From positions 558,001-622,000 of the forward strand of contig NZ_CP066218.1 in assembly GCF_016313185.1 (NCBI RefSeq): 64,000 nucleotides of DNA, in the 5' to 3' direction. This document shows, in pieces, positions 43,434 through 51,968 of this stretch. The position numbers were made by a program, and so were the translations under genes. Under the pieces are notes generated by a model. It saw only the letters and a program-made list of their open reading frames with translations, was not told the origin of the DNA and made no database searches. How positions within the stretch are numbered: position 1 is the stretch's first letter; each line of letters starts with the position of its first letter. Source of the DNA: Mycolicibacterium baixiangningiae. Lineage in GTDB: Bacteria > Actinomycetota > Actinomycetes > Mycobacteriales > Mycobacteriaceae.

Positions 43434-43946
43434 ATGGCTAACTCGCTACTCGACTTCGTGATGTCGCTGGTGCGGGACCCCAATGCCGCCGCACGCTACG
43501 CCGCCGATCCCGCGGCCGCCATCGCGGATGCGCAGCTACCAGACGTGACCAGTGTCGACGTCGACAACCTGATCCCGGTGGTGACGGAGTCGATGCCGGT
43601 GGCGGCCCCGTCGACCGGCCTGGACGCCTTCGGGGCCGAGCCGGCGAGCAACGTGTGGGCGAGTGGCGCCGCCACCGCCGCCTTCGACGCTTTCGACGAC
43701 TCCTTCCCGGCGCAGGCCGTCATCGACGCCGGCTCGACCGTCATCGACACGACGGGGCCGGCCGACCCCGCCGTCGATGTGCTCACCCAACCCGACCTGC
43801 TCGACGACGCGGCATCGTCGCAGTTCACCGACCCGGTTTTCGACGATGCGGCACCGGCCGACGGCGACCTCGCCGATGTGTGGGGCGCGGCCGGCGACCA
43901 CCCCCAGCCCGCGGACCACACCCCGGGATTCGACCTCTTCGACTGA
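43434..43946 (+). CDS. Small IniB-N-terminal-domain protein (Rv0340-like)
   Basis: 170 residues. The first 45, beginning MANSLLDFVMSLVRDPNAAA, match the first 45 of the iniB product (LLDFV/IIDFI, VRDP/FRNP, AADAQLPDVT/RDAGLPNVT). The remainder is acidic, Ala/Asp-rich, of low complexity, and ends GFDLFD. No signal peptide or membrane segment is seen. It is positioned like Rv0340 before iniB. A textbook terminator follows, so it is expressed apart from iniB. Function unknown; possibly a partner or competitor of IniB. Confidence 0.8.
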   Translation: MANSLLDFVMSLVRDPNAAARYAADPAAAIADAQLPDVTSVDVDNLIPVVTESMPVAAPSTGLDAFGAEPASNVWASGAATAAFDAFDDSFPAQAVIDAGSTVIDTTGPADPAVDVLTQPDLLDDAASSQFTDPVFDDAAPADGDLADVWGAAGDHPQPADHTPGFDLFD

Positions 43947-43966
43947 TCCCACTCGCTCCACGACAG

Positions 43967-43997
43967 CCCGCGCGGATTTCGATCCGCGCGGGTTTTT
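43967..43997 (+). terminator. Intrinsic terminator with UUCG loop
   Basis: CCCGCGCGGAT (43967–43977), TTCG loop, ATCCGCGCGGG (43982–43992), then TTTTT. This is a perfect 11-bp stem with a tetraloop and T-run, 20 nt after the stop, and the clearest intrinsic terminator in the window. Confidence 0.93.
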
Positions 43998-44047
43998 CGT
44001 TGTTGATCTGCTGTGATGCCGGATTTCCCGACACCCCCCCGATAGAG

Positions 44048-44063
44048 CCCCTAATCCCCTAAC
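44048..44063 (+). promoter_or_regulatory. CCCCTAAY tandem motif upstream of iniB
   Basis: CCCCTAAT (44048–44055) and CCCCTAAC (44056–44063) lie head to tail, about 155 bp before iniB. The second continues into CGGGG, making a CCCC-TAAC-GGGG hairpin. The motif is shared with the array at 43265–43304. Confidence 0.45.
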
Positions 44064-44218
44064 GGGGATAGCCGCAGACCCCCCACTCGGATGGTGGAGG
44101 CAGGGGTGCCGACCCCGTTGGCCGGGCGTCGCGAACTCCATAAGTTGGTCTTCAGATCGCCGGAGGGCCGGCGAGACAACCTCCCCGGGCAGACCGGGAA
44201 GACACGAAAGGCAGTCAC

Positions 44219-45283
44219 ATGAACATCATTGACTTCATCCTCGACCTGTTCCGCAACCCGGCCACGGCGGCCTCCTTCGTCGTCGACCCGGACGGCGCCC
44301 TGCGCGATGCGGGCCTGCCGAACGTGACCGCCGCCCAGCTGGCCTCGGTGGCCGCCACGGCCGCACCGGCCGGCTACGCCCTCGGCGGTGGCGACCCGAT
44401 CGTCGGCCTGCAGCGGGCGGTGGCCGACCACCACCAGCTGGCCTCGAACTTCGCCTCGCCGTTCTCGCCGCAGACCTCCTTCGCGCCGACGACCGAGTTC
44501 GCCAGCCGCAATGACACCGACCTGCTCAGCGGGAACAACGTGCCGATCGCCAGCCCGGACCAGGCCGCGGGCGCCAACGCCCAGAACGGTGCGTTCAACC
44601 TCGGCTTCGGTGACATCACCCTGGGCGACAAGACCTCCAACACCGCGACCAACGGCGGCGTGGTGGTCGGCGGCGACAACGACGGCGACATCGTCAGCGG
44701 TGACGGCGCGGCGCTAGGTGACGGCAACACGATGAACAACGGCGACATCCTCGCCGGCTCCGGCTCCAACGTGGTCGTCGGCAAGGACAACGAGGTCGAG
44801 GACAACTCGCAGACCGCGGGTGGCGATCTCATCGCTGACAACGACGCCCCGGTGCTCAACGACGTCGACACCAGCGGTGGCAACGGCGGCGGCGCCGACG
44901 GCGGCGGCAGCCTCATCGGTATCGGCGGCGGCAACGCGGTCGGCGGATCCGGCGGCAACGGCGGCGGGATCATCATCACCGACAACGACGTCAACGCCGG
45001 TACGCAGATCGACGGCGACTACGGCAGCGACAACGTCGAGGACAACTCGGTCAACACCTCGGTGGAGACCAACACCTCGACGTCGACGGAGAGCTCGATC
45101 GAGGACAACTCGTCCAGCTACGAGTCGAACATCGGCTCGGGCAACGAGACCGCGATCGGGTCGGGCAACGAGACCAACACCGACCTGTTCTCCGGCAACG
45201 ACACCGGCTTCGAGACCAACACCGGTATCGAGACCGACGTCGCGTCGAACAACAACACCAACACCGATCTGGACGCCTTCTGA
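44219..45283 (+). CDS. iniB: IniB-like cell-envelope-stress protein
   Basis: 354 residues. MNIIDFILDLFRNPATAASF is the IniB-type N-terminal domain, followed by GGGDPIVGLQRAVADHHQLA, which agrees with recalled M. tuberculosis IniB. From about residue 110 the protein is Gly/Asn/Asp/Thr-rich with short imperfect repeats such as GSGNET, VEDNS and GDGNTMNNGD, and it ends TDLDAF. M. tuberculosis IniB is longer and Gly/Ala-rich, so the repeat region is species-specific. AAAGG lies 7 nt before the ATG. First gene of iniBAC, which is induced by cell-wall antibiotics in M. tuberculosis. Molecular function unknown. Confidence 0.88.
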   Translation: MNIIDFILDLFRNPATAASFVVDPDGALRDAGLPNVTAAQLASVAATAAPAGYALGGGDPIVGLQRAVADHHQLASNFASPFSPQTSFAPTTEFASRNDTDLLSGNNVPIASPDQAAGANAQNGAFNLGFGDITLGDKTSNTATNGGVVVGGDNDGDIVSGDGAALGDGNTMNNGDILAGSGSNVVVGKDNEVEDNSQTAGGDLIADNDAPVLNDVDTSGGNGGGADGGGSLIGIGGGNAVGGSGGNGGGIIITDNDVNAGTQIDGDYGSDNVEDNSVNTSVETNTSTSTESSIEDNSSSYESNIGSGNETAIGSGNETNTDLFSGNDTGFETNTGIETDVASNNNTNTDLDAF

Positions 45284-45300
45284 TCGACAACTGGATAACG

Positions 45301-45335
45301 CAACTGGCGGGGACCGACATGGTCCCCGCCAGTTG
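45301..45335 (+). terminator. Perfect 15-bp hairpin between iniB and iniA
   Basis: CAACTGGCGGGGACC (45301–45315) pairs exactly with GGTCCCCGCCAGTTG (45321–45335) across 5 nt. It lies 17 nt after the iniB stop and about 40 nt before iniA. There is no T-run. It would act as a partial terminator or as a 3'-end stabiliser that lets iniB mRNA exceed iniAC. Confidence 0.75.
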
Positions 45336-45376
45336 GCGCGCATACCGTTGAGAGGTCACCGTGAGAGAAGGGCGTC

Positions 45377-47218
45377 ATGACCCAACCGAATGACACGCGA
45401 AAGGTCATCGGCGAACTCATCGAGCACACGACGAAGATCGCCGACGCCCAGGACCGCGGCGATCTCGTGGCACGGCTGGCCCGGGCGCGGCAACGCATCG
45501 GTGACCCCCAGATCCGGGTGGTCATCGCCGGTCAGCTCAAACAGGGCAAGAGCCTGCTGCTCAACTCGCTGCTGAACATGCCGGTGGCGCGGGTCGGCGA
45601 TGACGAGTCGACGGTGCTGGCCACCGTGGTGTCCTACGGAGAGCAGGCCTCGGCGCGGCTGGTGGTCGCCCGGCCCGAAGGGGAAGAGCCCGAACTCGTC
45701 GACATCCCGACCACCGAACTCGGCAAGGACCTGCGCCGCGCGCCGCAAGCCGACGGGCGGGAAGTGCTGCGCGTCGAGGTGGCGGTGCCCAGCCCGCTGC
45801 TCAAAGGCGGCCTGGCGTTCGTCGACACCCCGGGCGTCGGCGGCCACGGCCAACCCCACCTGTCCGCGACGCTGGGCCTGCTGCCCGACGCCGACGCGAT
45901 GTTGATGATCAGCGACACCAGCCAGGAGTTCACCGAGCCGGAGATGACGTTCATCCGGCAGGCACTGGAGATCTGCCCGGTCGCCGCGATCGTCGCGACC
46001 AAGACCGACCTGTACCCGCACTGGCGCCAGATCGTCGATGCCAACGCCGCCCATCTGCGTCGCGCGGACATCACCACGCCGATGATCCCCGTCTCGTCGA
46101 CGCTGCGCAGCCATGCCGTCCAGCTCAACGACAAGGAACTCAACGAGGAGTCGAACTTCCCGGCGGTCGTGAAGTTCCTCTCCGAGCAGGTGCTCGCGCG
46201 CAACAACGACCGCGTGCGCGCTCAGGTGGTCAACGAGATCCGCGCCGCCGCCGAACATCTGACGATGGCGTTGCGGTCCGAACTGTCCGCGCTCAACGAC
46301 CCACAGGCCCGCGGGAACCTCACCGCGGACCTCGAGCGGCGCAAACAGGAAGCACAGGACGCGCTGCAGCAGACCGCGCTATGGCAGCAGGTACTCAACG
46401 ACGGCATCGCGGACCTCACCGCCGACGTCGACCACGACCTCCGGCAACGCTTCCGAAACATCGCCTTTCACACCGAGAAGGTCATCGACGACGGCGACCC
46501 GACGCTGCACTGGGCCGAGATCGGCGCCGAACTCGAAGAGGCCGTGGCCACTGCGGTCGGCGACAACTTCGTGTGGGCCTACCAACGGGCCGAGGCGCTG
46601 GCCGGCGAGGTCGCTCGGACGTTCATGGAGGCCGGGCTGGATGCGGTGCGAATGCCCGCGATCGACGCGAGGGAGATGGGTGCGGAGTTCGGCGAGTTCC
46701 GGTCGCTGGCGCATCTGGAGGCCAAACCGCTCAAGATCGGCCACAAGATCGTCACCGGGATGCGCGGCTCCTACGGCGGCGTGCTGATGTTCGGGATGCT
46801 GACGTCGTTCGCCGGTCTGGGCATGTTCAACCCGCTGTCTCTCGGCGCCGGCTTCGTCCTCGGCCGCAAGGCCTACAAGGAGGACATGGAGAACCGGATG
46901 CTGCGGGTGCGCAGCGAGGCGAAGACCAATGTGCGCCGCTTCGTCGACGACGTCGCCTTCGTGGTGGGCAAGGAGTCCCGCGACCGGCTCAAGGGAATCC
47001 AGCGCCAGCTGCGCGACCACTACCGGGAGATCGCCAACCAGACGACCCGCTCACTCAACGAGTCGCTGCAGGCCACGATCGCCGCGGCCAGACTCGAGGA
47101 GTCCGAACGCAACACCCGCGTCAAGGAACTCGAACGGCAACTCAACATCCTCCGGCAGGTCGTCGAGCACGCCGAGAAGCTGGGCACGCCGACGGCCGCA
47201 CCGGTCGCCGCACGCTGA
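45377..47218 (+). CDS. iniA: Dynamin-like GTPase IniA
   Basis: 613-residue large GTPase that remodels the plasma membrane; the M. smegmatis protein has a dynamin-like structure. VVIAGQLKQGKSLLLNSLLN is the P-loop, AFVDTPGVGGHG is G3 and VATKTDLYPHW is G4. A long helical stalk follows, and around residues 470–500 MFGMLTSFAGLGMFNPLSLG is the membrane-inserting lipid-interaction tip; a C-terminal coiled helix closes the bundle. AGAAGGG is 5 nt before the ATG. Functions with IniC in the isoniazid/ethambutol-inducible operon. Confidence 0.96.
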   Translation: MTQPNDTRKVIGELIEHTTKIADAQDRGDLVARLARARQRIGDPQIRVVIAGQLKQGKSLLLNSLLNMPVARVGDDESTVLATVVSYGEQASARLVVARPEGEEPELVDIPTTELGKDLRRAPQADGREVLRVEVAVPSPLLKGGLAFVDTPGVGGHGQPHLSATLGLLPDADAMLMISDTSQEFTEPEMTFIRQALEICPVAAIVATKTDLYPHWRQIVDANAAHLRRADITTPMIPVSSTLRSHAVQLNDKELNEESNFPAVVKFLSEQVLARNNDRVRAQVVNEIRAAAEHLTMALRSELSALNDPQARGNLTADLERRKQEAQDALQQTALWQQVLNDGIADLTADVDHDLRQRFRNIAFHTEKVIDDGDPTLHWAEIGAELEEAVATAVGDNFVWAYQRAEALAGEVARTFMEAGLDAVRMPAIDAREMGAEFGEFRSLAHLEAKPLKIGHKIVTGMRGSYGGVLMFGMLTSFAGLGMFNPLSLGAGFVLGRKAYKEDMENRMLRVRSEAKTNVRRFVDDVAFVVGKESRDRLKGIQRQLRDHYREIANQTTRSLNESLQATIAAARLEESERNTRVKELERQLNILRQVVEHAEKLGTPTAAPVAAR

Positions 47219-47303
47219 CGGGCGGGCGGGGTCTGGCAAACTCGAAGGGTTGGCAGTCGGGTGAGCGGAACGGACTGGGTGGACCCTGAGCACAAGTGAC
47301 CAA

Positions 47304-48788
47304 GTGCGCGCGATCCTGGGCGGCACCATCTCGGCCTACCGGGCGGACCCGGCGTACCGCGGGCGTCCCGACGTGCACAACGAACTCGAGCGCATCGGCG
47401 CCCGGCTCAACCAGCCGATCCGCATCGCCCTGGCCGGCACACTGAAGGCCGGTAAGTCGACGCTGGTCAACGCGCTGGTCGGCGAGGAGATCGCACCCAC
47501 CGACGCCACTGAGGCCACCCGGATCGTCACCTGGTTCCGTCATGGCCCCACCCCGAAGGTGACCGCCAACCACCGTGGGGGCCGACGGTCGAACGTGCCG
47601 ATCACGCGCGATCCGCACGACCGGGGCCTGACCTTCGACTTCGCCAGGCTCGACCCCGAGGAGGTGCTCGACCTCGACGTGGAATGGCCGGCTGCCGAAC
47701 TGATCGACGCGACGATCATCGACACGCCCGGCACGTCGTCGCTGTCCCGGGACGTCTCCGCCCGCACGTTGCGGCTGCTGGTGCCCGACGACGGGGTGCC
47801 GCGCGTCGACGCGGTGGTGTTCCTGCTGCGCACGCTCAACGCCGCCGACATCGCGCTGCTCAAGCAGATCGGGGAACTGGTCGGCGGCTCGTCGGGCGCG
47901 CTCGGCGTGATCGGGGTGGCGTCCCGCGCGGACGAGATCGGTGCCGGCCGCATCGACGCGATGCTCTCGGCCAAGGACGTCGCCACCCGCTTCACCGAGG
48001 AGATGGACCGCACCGGCATCTGCCAGGCCGTCGTGCCGGTGTCGGGGCTGCTCGCGCTCACGGCGCGCACCCTGCGGCAGAGCGAATTCGTCGCGCTGGA
48101 GAAGCTCGCCGGCGTCGAACCCGCCGAGTTGGCGAAAGCCATGCTCTCGGTCGACCGGTTCGTGCGCGAGGACAGCACGCTGCCCGTCGATTCGGCCACC
48201 CGCGCCGCGCTGCTGGACCGGTTCGGGATGTTCGGTGTGCGCATCTCCATCGCGGTGCTGCGGGCAGGGGTGAAGGATTCGGTGGCGCTGGCCGACGAAC
48301 TGCTGGAACGCAGCGGGCTGGTGGCGCTGCGCGACGTGATCGATCAGCAGTTCGCGCAGCGCTCCGACCTGCTCAAGGCGCATACGGCGCTGCTCTCGCT
48401 GCGGCAGTTCGTCCAGCTCAACCCGATCTACGCGACGCCGTACATCATCTCCGACATCGATCCTCTGCTCGCCGACACCCACGCGTTCGAAGAGCTCCGG
48501 CTGCTGAGCCAATTGCGTTCGCGGACAACCACACTGACCGACGACGAGATGGCGTCGCTGCGCCGGATCATTGGCGGTTCGGGCACCGACGCGGCCAGCC
48601 GGCTGGGGTTGCAGCCCGAGGAACCCTACGACGGGCCGCGCGCGGCGTTCGCGGCGGCGCAGCGGTGGCGCCGGCGTGCCGAACACCCGCTCAACGACCC
48701 GTTCACCGCCAGGGCCTGCCGGGCGGCGGTGCGCAGCGCCGAGGCGCTGGTCGCCTCCTACGCGGCGAAGGGTCGCAGACCGACTTAA
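47304..48788 (+). CDS. iniC: Dynamin-like GTPase IniC
   Basis: 494 residues counted from the GTG. IALAGTLKAGKSTLVNALVG is the P-loop, TIIDTPGTSSL is G3 and ASRADEIG stands in for G4. DATEATRIVTWFRHGPTPKV is strongly conserved. No hydrophobic tip like that of IniA is seen, so IniC probably works as a soluble or peripheral partner. M. tuberculosis IniC starts MSTSDRVRAIL; here the preceding in-frame codons read LSTSDQ from a CTG at 47286, so the natural start may be that CTG, six codons earlier. It lies 85 nt after iniA. Confidence 0.95.
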   Translation: MRAILGGTISAYRADPAYRGRPDVHNELERIGARLNQPIRIALAGTLKAGKSTLVNALVGEEIAPTDATEATRIVTWFRHGPTPKVTANHRGGRRSNVPITRDPHDRGLTFDFARLDPEEVLDLDVEWPAAELIDATIIDTPGTSSLSRDVSARTLRLLVPDDGVPRVDAVVFLLRTLNAADIALLKQIGELVGGSSGALGVIGVASRADEIGAGRIDAMLSAKDVATRFTEEMDRTGICQAVVPVSGLLALTARTLRQSEFVALEKLAGVEPAELAKAMLSVDRFVREDSTLPVDSATRAALLDRFGMFGVRISIAVLRAGVKDSVALADELLERSGLVALRDVIDQQFAQRSDLLKAHTALLSLRQFVQLNPIYATPYIISDIDPLLADTHAFEELRLLSQLRSRTTTLTDDEMASLRRIIGGSGTDAASRLGLQPEEPYDGPRAAFAAAQRWRRRAEHPLNDPFTARACRAAVRSAEALVASYAAKGRRPT

Positions 48789-48818
48789 CGTTTCGGCCGC
48801 CCGCGACGACAAAGAGGT

Positions 48819-50642
48819 ATGCGCACTTCTCTCGGCGTATCCCTGGGCTCCGCCAACCTGGTCGCCGTCGCCGACGGCCAGAACACCATCCGGCCCGCGG
48901 TGCTCACGCTCGATGGTCAGACACACACCGGCTTCGTCGACCGCGTCGGCGACCCGGTACCCCTGGTGGCCGCCGACGGCTCGGCCCACTACGGCGGTCA
49001 GCTGACCGCCACCGCGATCGAGGCGCTCACCCGGACCGCCCACCCGCAGAGGCGGCCCGATGTGGCGGCGGTCGCGGTGCCCGCGCACTGGTCGCCGACG
49101 GCGGTGGCGGCGTTGCGGGCGGTGGCGCCGCATCTGACCGTCGTCTCCGATGCGGTCGCGGCGTTGACCGCACTGCAGGCGAACCCCGGACTGCCCACCC
49201 GCGGTGTCGTCGCTCTGTGCGACTTCGGGGCGACGGGAACCAGCATCACCCTGGCCGACGCGGGCGATGCGTTCCGCGTGATCGGTTCGACGGTCCGCTA
49301 CGAGGACTTCTCCGGAGACCTGATCGACCAGGCCGTATTGCGGCACGTGCTCGCCGATCTCGACGTGGACCCGAGCGGTACCTCGGCGGTGGCTTCGCTC
49401 ACCGCGTTGCGTTCGGAGTGTCGCGATGCCAAGGAGCGCCTGTCGGTGCAGACCGCGACCGCGCTGGCCGGGGCGAATGCGACCGTCCGGTTGACCCGGC
49501 CCGAACTCGAAGCGCTGCTGGCCGAACCGCTCGGCGGTGTCGTCGACGCCGTCGTCGACACGCTGCACCGCCACCGCATCGTGCCCGCGCAGCTGGCCGC
49601 GGTGGCGACAGTCGGTGGCGGAGCGCGCATACCGCTTGTCACGCAACGTCTTTCGCAGGCGTTGCGGCTACCGGTGATCACCGGTCCGTACGCGCAGGTC
49701 GCGGCCGCCGCCGGCGCGGAGCTGCTCGCGTTGCGGGGTGCCGAGCCGGACGCCGTCACGGCCATGGCCGCGGTACCTGACGCGCCTGCGACCGTTGCCG
49801 CGGTGGTACCGCTGGCCTGGTCGGCGGAGACCGTCGACTTCGACGCGGCGACCGACTATGTAGGGCCGGTGCGGGATGCCGCGATGGCGCGGCCGGGTAT
49901 CGCTTTCGACCACGTCCCGGTCGAGTCTGACGATTCGCGATGGTTCCGCAGGCCGGGCGCGCTGTTCGCCGCGGCCGCGTGCGTCGCGGCCCTGGCGACG
50001 ACGGGGTTGATCCTGACCTCGCACACCGGCGACGCGGGTGCCGTGGAGGCCGGCTCGTCGGGGATCACCGCGCCGGTGGCGACGCAACCGATGGAGCAAC
50101 CGGCGGTGCCCGTCGCGCAACCCGCCCCTGCGGCGGTCACCGAGACCGTGGTGGCCGCACCGGCGCCGAGGGCTGCTCAGCCGCCGGCACAGCAGAGTCC
50201 GAGCACCTCGGCCGAGCGGCGGGTGTCGTCGAAGCAGGTGGCACCAGCGCCGTTAGCACCCGCTCCCGCTCCGCGTCCGGCGGCCCCTGCTCCCGCTCCG
50301 CGGCCCGGGGCGCCCGCGCCTGCCCCGGCTCCGTCGTTCGGTCTGCCCCGGATTCCGTTGCCGGAGTTCACGTTCCCGCGGCCCAGTCCGCCGTCGTCGG
50401 CGCCGACCCCGTCGCCTGTGCCTGAGCCACAGCCGTCGCCTGTGCCTGAGCCACAGCCGTCACCAGAGCCGCAGCCGTCACCAGAGCCGCAGCCGTCACC
50501 CGATCCGGAGCCCGCGCCGGAACCTGAGCCTGAGCCGTCAGCCGCGCCCGCGCCCGAGCCGCAGCCCGAGCCCGCGCCCGCGCCGCAGCCCGAGCCCGAG
50601 CCGTCGGCGGAGTGCGTGCCGGACGCCGAGACCGTCTGCTAG
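48819..50642 (+). CDS. Membrane-anchored Hsp70-like protein with Pro-rich tail (B)
   Basis: 607 residues, paralogue of the protein at 41412. It shares [17 protein letters not shown] at the N-terminus, [20 protein letters not shown] (nearly identical in both), the phosphate-2 loop [19 protein letters not shown], and [17 protein letters not shown]. After about residue 360 come [20 protein letters not shown] (anchor) and a tail of about 220 residues of Ala/Pro and then Pro/Glu/Ser repeats ([13 protein letters not shown]). It starts 30 nt after iniC on the same strand and is probably part of the ini operon. The tail is proline- rather than threonine-rich, unlike protein A. Chaperone function is unproven. 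Confidence 0.85.
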   Translation: MRTSLGVSLGSANLVAVADGQNTIRPAVLTLDGQTHTGFVDRVGDPVPLVAADGSAHYGGQLTATAIEALTRTAHPQRRPDVAAVAVPAHWSPTAVAALRAVAPHLTVVSDAVAALTALQANPGLPTRGVVALCDFGATGTSITLADAGDAFRVIGSTVRYEDFSGDLIDQAVLRHVLADLDVDPSGTSAVASLTALRSECRDAKERLSVQTATALAGANATVRLTRPELEALLAEPLGGVVDAVVDTLHRHRIVPAQLAAVATVGGGARIPLVTQRLSQALRLPVITGPYAQVAAAAGAELLALRGAEPDAVTAMAAVPDAPATVAAVVPLAWSAETVDFDAATDYVGPVRDAAMARPGIAFDHVPVESDDSRWFRRPGALFAAAACVAALATTGLILTSHTGDAGAVEAGSSGITAPVATQPMEQPAVPVAQPAPAAVTETVVAAPAPRAAQPPAQQSPSTSAERRVSSKQVAPAPLAPAPAPRPAAPAPAPRPGAPAPAPAPSFGLPRIPLPEFTFPRPSPPSSAPTPSPVPEPQPSPVPEPQPSPEPQPSPEPQPSPDPEPAPEPEPEPSAAPAPEPQPEPAPAPQPEPEPSAECVPDAETVC

Positions 50643-50654
50643 CTCCGCCTGTCT

Positions 50655-50715
50655 CGCGAGGCTGAACTGGCGCAGGGGTGCTCTCGCACGTTGTCTGCGT
50701 AGCTTCAGTCTCGCG
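50655..50715. terminator. Long-loop inverted repeat between convergent genes
   Basis: CGCGAGGCTGAA (50655–50666) and TTCAGTCTCGCG (50704–50715) pair with one mismatch over a 37-nt loop. A nearby direct repeat, GTCTGCTAGCTnCGCC, occurs at 50634–50649 (overlapping the stop) and 50725–50740. The arrangement suggests a duplicated terminator region. Confidence 0.35.
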
Positions 50716-50822
50716 GTGCGGCACGTCTGCTAGCTACGCCGACTGTGCGATTCGATACGCCTCGCCCGGCGCGTTGCGTATGAAACCGCACAACCGAGCA
50801 GCGGCCCAGCAGTCGAGGACCG

Positions 50823-51353
50823 TCAGCCGCCCGGCGGGACCAGCGTCGGCACCGTGATCGTCACCGTGCTCGTACTCGTCTCCACCGTCGTGGTGGGCGG
50901 AGGCGTCGTGGTGGTGGTGGTTGTCGTCGGCGCAGTGGTGGTCGTCGTCGTGGTCGGCGCAGTGGTGGTCGTCGTCTCGGGCGGGGCCGTCGTCTCCGTC
51001 GGCTCTGCTGTCGTCTCCGTCGGCGACTCGGTCACGGTCTGCGGGGGAACGACCGCGGGGGCCTCCGACGTCGTGGTCGTCGTCGTGGTGGTCGAGTCGG
51101 ACGACGAATCGTCACCCGACACCAACTGCACGATGAGCCAGATGATGATCGCCAGCAGCAACGCCGCCAAGGCGCCGAGGCCGATCAGCGCACCCGGTTT
51201 GCGGTACCACGGCTGCGGCTCCTCCGGAGGCGGCGACTGGTCGTAGGCCCCGGTGGAGTAGTCGCCATATTGGGTCGGTTCGGCGCTGTAAGCGTCCGAG
51301 TACTGGGTCGGCTCGTTGTCCGAATAATTCGGATCTTCAGGAGGTCGCGCCAC
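50823..51353 (-). CDS. Single-pass membrane protein with Thr-rich tail, resembling the anchor half of the Hsp70-like proteins
   Basis: 176 residues. An acidic/Tyr-rich N-terminus holds the repeated EPTQYSDAYS/EPTQYGDYS, then PQPWYRKPGALIGLGALAAL carries the anchor, and a tail of about 95 residues is mostly Thr, Pro and Glu (TTTTTTAPTTTTTTTTPPPT). The juxtamembrane W-Y/F-R/K-R/K-P motif and the PPPTTTVE tail segment are shared with the Hsp70-like protein at 41412, but no ATPase domain is present. GTG start. It lies 26 nt downstream of the gene at 51380–51847. Function unknown. Confidence 0.75.
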   Translation of the reverse strand: MARPPEDPNYSDNEPTQYSDAYSAEPTQYGDYSTGAYDQSPPPEEPQPWYRKPGALIGLGALAALLLAIIIWLIVQLVSGDDSSSDSTTTTTTTTSEAPAVVPPQTVTESPTETTAEPTETTAPPETTTTTAPTTTTTTTAPTTTTTTTTPPPTTTVETSTSTVTITVPTLVPPGG

Positions 51354-51379
51354 GGGCTTCGATAGTAGGCGTCGTTTGC

Positions 51380-51847
51380 TCAGGGACGCGGGTAAAGCGT
51401 GCGTGTCTCGTTGAGTCGTGGGCGGTTGCGGGTCGACGTGGGGGGTGCCGACTCCTCGTTGTCGTCCGATTCCTCCTGGGTGGTCGACCGTCCGCGCGAG
51501 GTGCTCGTGGGCTCCGGCGGCGGGGGCACCGACGACGGGATCTCAGGAGGCAGATCCAGATCGGTGGTCTGGGGTGGGCTGATCCGGGTGGTGGTCGTCG
51601 CCGTGGCGGCCGTCGTGGAATCCGTGGTCGCCGACGTGAACGTGGGGTCGACGAAGTTCAGCGGCGCCTGCGGGGTCTCCACGGCCGTCCTCGACACGAA
51701 CATCACCCCGGTGACGACCAGCGCGAGCGCGGCGAGCGCGGCGATGCTCGCGCCGAGCACCTTGGTGGTCGAGTGGTGCCACGGCGTCGGCGCATCCGCC
51801 TCTCGGCCGGAATGCTCATCCTCGTCGTGGGCGCCCGTCACGGGCAC
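51380..51847 (-). CDS. Single-pass membrane protein with Thr/Pro-rich tail
   Basis: About 155 residues from the GTG at 51847 (PVTGAHDEDEHSGREADAP); a longer in-frame ATG would overlap the divergent regulator's promoter. After about 30 hydrophilic residues comes one membrane segment, VLGASIAALAALALVVTGVM, then a Thr/Ser/Pro-rich tail ending in an Arg/Asn-rich stretch. Same overall plan as its neighbour at 50823. No family was recognised. Confidence 0.65.
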   Translation of the reverse strand: MPVTGAHDEDEHSGREADAPTPWHHSTTKVLGASIAALAALALVVTGVMFVSRTAVETPQAPLNFVDPTFTSATTDSTTAATATTTTRISPPQTTDLDLPPEIPSSVPPPPEPTSTSRGRSTTQEESDDNEESAPPTSTRNRPRLNETRTLYPRP

Positions 51848-51968
51848 CGATCCTAGCCGCGAGCAGGTCCTACCCGCCGGGTCAGCGCAGCGTCGCCCGC
51901 TCCGGCGGATCGGTCGGTCTGCGACACTGAGATCAGACGACCAGATGAGCAGCTGAGTGGAGACCGAC

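Noticed and set aside
47142..49646. 834-residue minus-strand frame opposite iniC and the Hsp70-like gene
   Set aside because: A typical high-GC antisense shadow: His/Gly/Arg/Gln-rich, no motifs, while the plus-strand genes are conserved.
50400..50620. Tandem repeats around the 3' end of Hsp70-like gene B
   Set aside because: They encode the Pro-Glu-Ser tail in frame; interesting as a protein tail, not as a separate DNA element.
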